Shown here: piece after piece, positions 61,650 to 64,000 of the stretch
How positions within the stretch are numbered: the stretch's first letter is position 1
How the letters are laid out: every line of letters begins with the position of its first letter
Source: RYN-230 sp963717125
Lineage (GTDB): Bacteria > Actinomycetota > Actinomycetes > Streptosporangiales > Streptosporangiaceae
Assembly (NCBI GenBank): GCA_963717125.1
Contig: CAVQVG010000017.1
Span: 496,001-560,000, forward strand
DNA: 64,000 bases
Direction of reading: 5' to 3'
Translations under genes and position numbers: made by a program
Notes under the pieces: model-generated
Database searches by the model: none
Told to the model about the DNA's origin: nothing
The model's input: only the letters and a program-made list of their open reading frames with translations

Positions 61650-61943
61650 TCACAGCCCGATGGCGGACTTCGGGCCCATGTAGGAGCCCGCTCCGGGGAA
61701 ACCGGCCGTGGCTAGCTCAGCGAAACGGTCGCTGAACCCCAGCGCCGGAAGGTCAGACAGTTTCACGAACTCAACTCCGCGGATCGGCGTCGAGTCCGCG
61801 CCCGCCACGATGTCACCCACCGTGCCGCCCGTCCGCCTGGCCTCGAACGTCATGTGCACCACGTGGGTGCCGTTGCCGGGCAGGTGGTCGCAGACATACA
61901 GCAGGCGGCCCGGCTCCACCTCAAGGCCGGTCTCCTCGCGCAT
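61650..61943 (-). pseudogene. Truncated NUDIX hydrolase
   Basis: The open frame begins at MREETGLEVEPGRLLYVCDH, the second half of a NUDIX box, and runs to the end of the domain (VEFVKLSDLPALGFSDRFAE). The first half (GGPGELP) is visible upstream in another frame and rejoins if one C is added near 61965. The N-terminal 40 to 50 residues expected before the box are absent, because the SpoIIE phosphatase gene ends there. This looks like a truncated, frameshifted gene. Confidence 0.65.
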
Positions 61944-62030
61944 CTCCCGGGCCCGCTCCCGGGGAGTTCACCTGGACCACCCCGTCCGGGCGGCGTTATC
62001 GCACCGGTCCGGCTAGGTATCCGGGATGAC

Positions 62031-63320
62031 TCAGCCCGGAGTTAAGTCGGGCATCCCGGAGGGCTCGAGGAGGCCGCGCGGGCTGGCCGCGCCGAGCCCG
62101 TCCACGCCGCCGGGGCCGGGGTGCGCTGAAGCCGGCTCGCGGCGGAGCAGCAGCATCGCCGCGTCGTCGTCCAGGGCGTGGCCGACGTGCCGGAGCACAT
62201 CCTGCTGCAGCCGGTCGAGCACCGCCTCCGGCTCCTGGCCGGCGGTGAGCGCCTGGTGCTCGGACAGCGGGTAGAAGTCGCCTGCCGTGTTCCGCGCTTC
62301 GCTGACCCCGTCGGTGTAGAACAGCAGCTGGTCGCCGGGGCTAAACGGGAGCGTGATCACATCACGCGGGGACTCGGCCAGGTGGGCCAGGCCCAGCGGG
62401 AGCCCCGGCACGGCGGGCTCGATGAACCGGCCGGTCCCGCTGGCGATGAGCAGCGGCGGCGGATGGCCGCAGCTGAGCAGCTGGATCTTGGAGCCGTCCG
62501 AGCTGACCTCGGCCAGCACCGCGGTCACGAACTGCTCCGCGGTGAGCTGGCGGGACAGGCTCAGCTCGATCCGGTCCGCGATCACGGCCAGATCGGCCGC
62601 GTCATGCGCGCTCTCCCGGAACGCGCCGAGCACGGCCGCCGCCGTCTTCACCGCGATCAGGCCCTTGCCCTGGACGTCACCGATGACGAGCCGGCAGCCG
62701 TCCAGCGCGGGCACGACCTCGTACAGGTCACCGCCGATCTGCGCGTGCGACGTGGCCGACATGTACCGCACCGCGAGCCGGACCGAGCTCACCGCGTCCG
62801 GGATGGGCCCGAGCACGACCTGCTGGGCAACTTCGGCGATCGCCCGGACCTCGGCCAGTTCCCGCGCCCGGCGGGCCCGCAGCGTGCTGGCCATGACCGC
62901 GGCCACCGTCACCCCGGCCACGGTGGCGGAGTCGAACGCGTAGTTGTCCCACGAGCCGATCATCTGGTAGGCGGCCATCAGCGCGCACGACGCGAACGCC
63001 ACCGTGCCGGCTACCACCGTCTTGCGTACGCCGCCGGATACGGCCGCGAACGCCGGGCCCAGCGCCAGCAACGGCAGCAATTCCGAGCCCCGCTCGACGA
63101 ATATCGCGACGATGGCCACCGCGGCCATGATCACAAAAGGCAGCGCGTCCAGCGCGTACCGCCGGGCTGACCGCAACGGCGGTTCGGGCCCAGCACCAAC
63201 TCGCGGGACATGACCCGGCGTGCGATCCCGGCCGGCCTTGCCCCGCTTGCCCCGAATGACTCCGTGCGCTCCGAACAATCCCCTGTATCCCCGGAAAGCG
63301 ACAGTCCCCGTATCTGCCAC
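62031..63320 (-). CDS. Membrane-anchored SpoIIE-type PP2C phosphatase
   Basis: The 429-residue protein starts at GTG 63320. Three or four transmembrane segments (FVIMAAVAIVAIF, LLPLLALGPAFAAVSG, TVVAGTVAFASCALMAAY and one after) precede a linker and a SpoIIE domain with SATSHAQIGGDLYEVVP, IGDVQGKGL, SCGHPPPLL and FYTDGVSEARN. This is the MASE/RsbU-like design common in streptomycetes. Its partner STAS protein may be one of those at 52 kb or elsewhere. Confidence 0.88.
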   Translation of the reverse strand: MADTGTVAFRGYRGLFGAHGVIRGKRGKAGRDRTPGHVPRVGAGPEPPLRSARRYALDALPFVIMAAVAIVAIFVERGSELLPLLALGPAFAAVSGGVRKTVVAGTVAFASCALMAAYQMIGSWDNYAFDSATVAGVTVAAVMASTLRARRARELAEVRAIAEVAQQVVLGPIPDAVSSVRLAVRYMSATSHAQIGGDLYEVVPALDGCRLVIGDVQGKGLIAVKTAAAVLGAFRESAHDAADLAVIADRIELSLSRQLTAEQFVTAVLAEVSSDGSKIQLLSCGHPPPLLIASGTGRFIEPAVPGLPLGLAHLAESPRDVITLPFSPGDQLLFYTDGVSEARNTAGDFYPLSEHQALTAGQEPEAVLDRLQQDVLRHVGHALDDDAAMLLLRREPASAHPGPGGVDGLGAASPRGLLEPSGMPDLTPG

Positions 63321-63537
63321 CTGATCCCCCCGGCCAGGTCGGCGAAAGCAACCGAAATGCTATCAGCAGTCACAACCCGCTTCTGGCAACTCCGCATCAT
63401 TCACGCGCCGGGGGACATTTTGTCTTGACGGCCCCGGCCGGCGGTGCCTGAATGAAGGCAGCTTCCAACGCTATCCATCACTTTCGCTCAGATCCGGTCA
63501 GTCACGGCCGCGGAGTGATGCCTGGGAGGAAACAGGG

Positions 63538-64000
63538 ATGAACAGGATCTCGCCAGCCGGGTTACGGCACGCTCTCGCCCTGGCCACCGCCGCGCTGCTC
63601 GGCCTGGCGTGGCTGGTCGCGGTGCCGGTGACGCACGCGGCCGCCGCCACGACCATCACCGTCAACGGCACCAGTGCGGGCCGCACGTTCGACGGGATCG
63701 GGGCGATCAGCGGGGGCGGTGGCAACAGCCGCCTGCTGACCGACTATCCGGCCGCCCAGCAGCAGCAGATCCTGGATTACCTGTTCGAGCCAGGCTACGG
63801 CGCGGATCTGCAGATCCTCAAGGTGGAGATCGGCGGGGACACCAACTCCACGGACGGCGCGGAATCCAGCATCGAGCACGCCTCGGGCGCCATCAACTGC
63901 GGCAACGGGTACGAGTGGTGGCTGATGGAGCAGGCCAAGGCGCTTGATCCAAACATCAAGCTGTACGGGCTGGCCTGGGGCGCGCCGGGCTGGCTGGGCT
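63538..64000 (+). CDS. Secreted GH59 galactosylceramidase-like glycosidase, N-terminal part
   Basis: The open frame starts MNRISPAGLRHALALATAAL with a signal peptide, then TFDGIGAISGGGGNSRLL, LQILKVEIGGDTNSTDGAES and WLMEQAKALDPNIKLYGLAW, the opening of family GH59. These enzymes remove beta-galactose from galactolipid-like or glycan substrates. It runs off the window. GGGAGG precedes the ATG. Codon 9, in the signal peptide, is TTA. The 217 bp upstream to the divergent phosphatase gene should hold the promoter. Confidence 0.88.
   Translation, partial: MNRISPAGLRHALALATAALLGLAWLVAVPVTHAAAATTITVNGTSAGRTFDGIGAISGGGGNSRLLTDYPAAQQQQILDYLFEPGYGADLQILKVEIGGDTNSTDGAESSIEHASGAINCGNGYEWWLMEQAKALDPNIKLYGLAWGAPGWLG

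Overview
The window is very GC-rich and densely coded, with short intergenic gaps, many GTG starts, many ATGA or GTGA stop/start overlaps and only a few TTA codons. The gene content (BMP-type nucleoside transporter with salvage enzymes, BTAD regulator, SpoIIE/RsbW/STAS cassette, PrsW, DyP/EfeO) fits a large-genome soil actinomycete of the Streptomycetales/Streptosporangiales/Catenulisporales kind. The genus cannot be fixed from the sequence alone. I found no tRNA, rRNA, CRISPR array or intact transposase.

1-16.6 kb is a nucleoside uptake and salvage block. On the minus strand lie a BMP lipoprotein, an ATPase, two permeases, purine nucleoside phosphorylase and a phosphomannomutase-type enzyme that could act as phosphopentomutase. 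On the plus strand lie cytidine deaminase, thymidine phosphorylase, adenosine deaminase and DeoC. Between them sit small stand-alone genes (hemerythrin, quinone reductase-like, isochorismatase-like, Maf, TetR, and an ArsR-like regulator with a leaderless promoter). Two aldehyde dehydrogenase genes at 31.2-33.5 kb and upp at 39.7 kb complete a plausible route from nucleosides to acetate, glyceraldehyde-3-phosphate and UMP.

16.6-31.1 kb is an accessory interval. The last 38 bp of deoC are repeated exactly 1,088 bp downstream, which looks like an integration scar. The segment between the copies holds a BrnT-like toxin/partner pair and a short GntR gene; just beyond are a second GntR gene and a 67-aa gene. 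Several of these genes look leaderless. Further on are a methyltransferase-MarR-MarR fusion, a threonine aldolase, two paralogous unknown proteins, a GH27 alpha-galactosidase, a DUF4037 protein, a FolD-like protein lacking key cyclohydrolase residues, and an ECF sigma factor overlapping an M48-LysM protease.

33.5-39.6 kb is the strongest candidate for a coherent, little-described system: vWA protein, PP2C phosphatase, atypical protein kinase with a Cys cluster, and an FHA-PrsW intramembrane protease, with the last three genes translationally coupled or nearly so and a divergent single-span membrane protein beside them. 40-47 kb holds a GT4 glycosyltransferase, a Sco1-like protein, EfeO and EfeB without EfeU, and a secreted phospholipase C-type enzyme. 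47.3-60.1 kb holds a BTAD-ATPase regulator divergent from a ten-gene run: SpoIIE phosphatase, RsbW-like kinase, two STAS proteins, a DUF1990 protein, a phytoene-desaturase-like flavoprotein and four tandem paralogous multi-pass membrane proteins. 60-64 kb holds gene debris, a DUF433/DUF5615 toxin-antitoxin pair, a second membrane SpoIIE phosphatase and the start of a GH59 enzyme.

Caution: five genes (transporter ATPase, cdd, alpha-galactosidase, BTAD regulator, third tandem membrane gene) each need one single-base correction to give a family-typical protein. This suggests indel errors in the assembly or several fresh pseudogenes.
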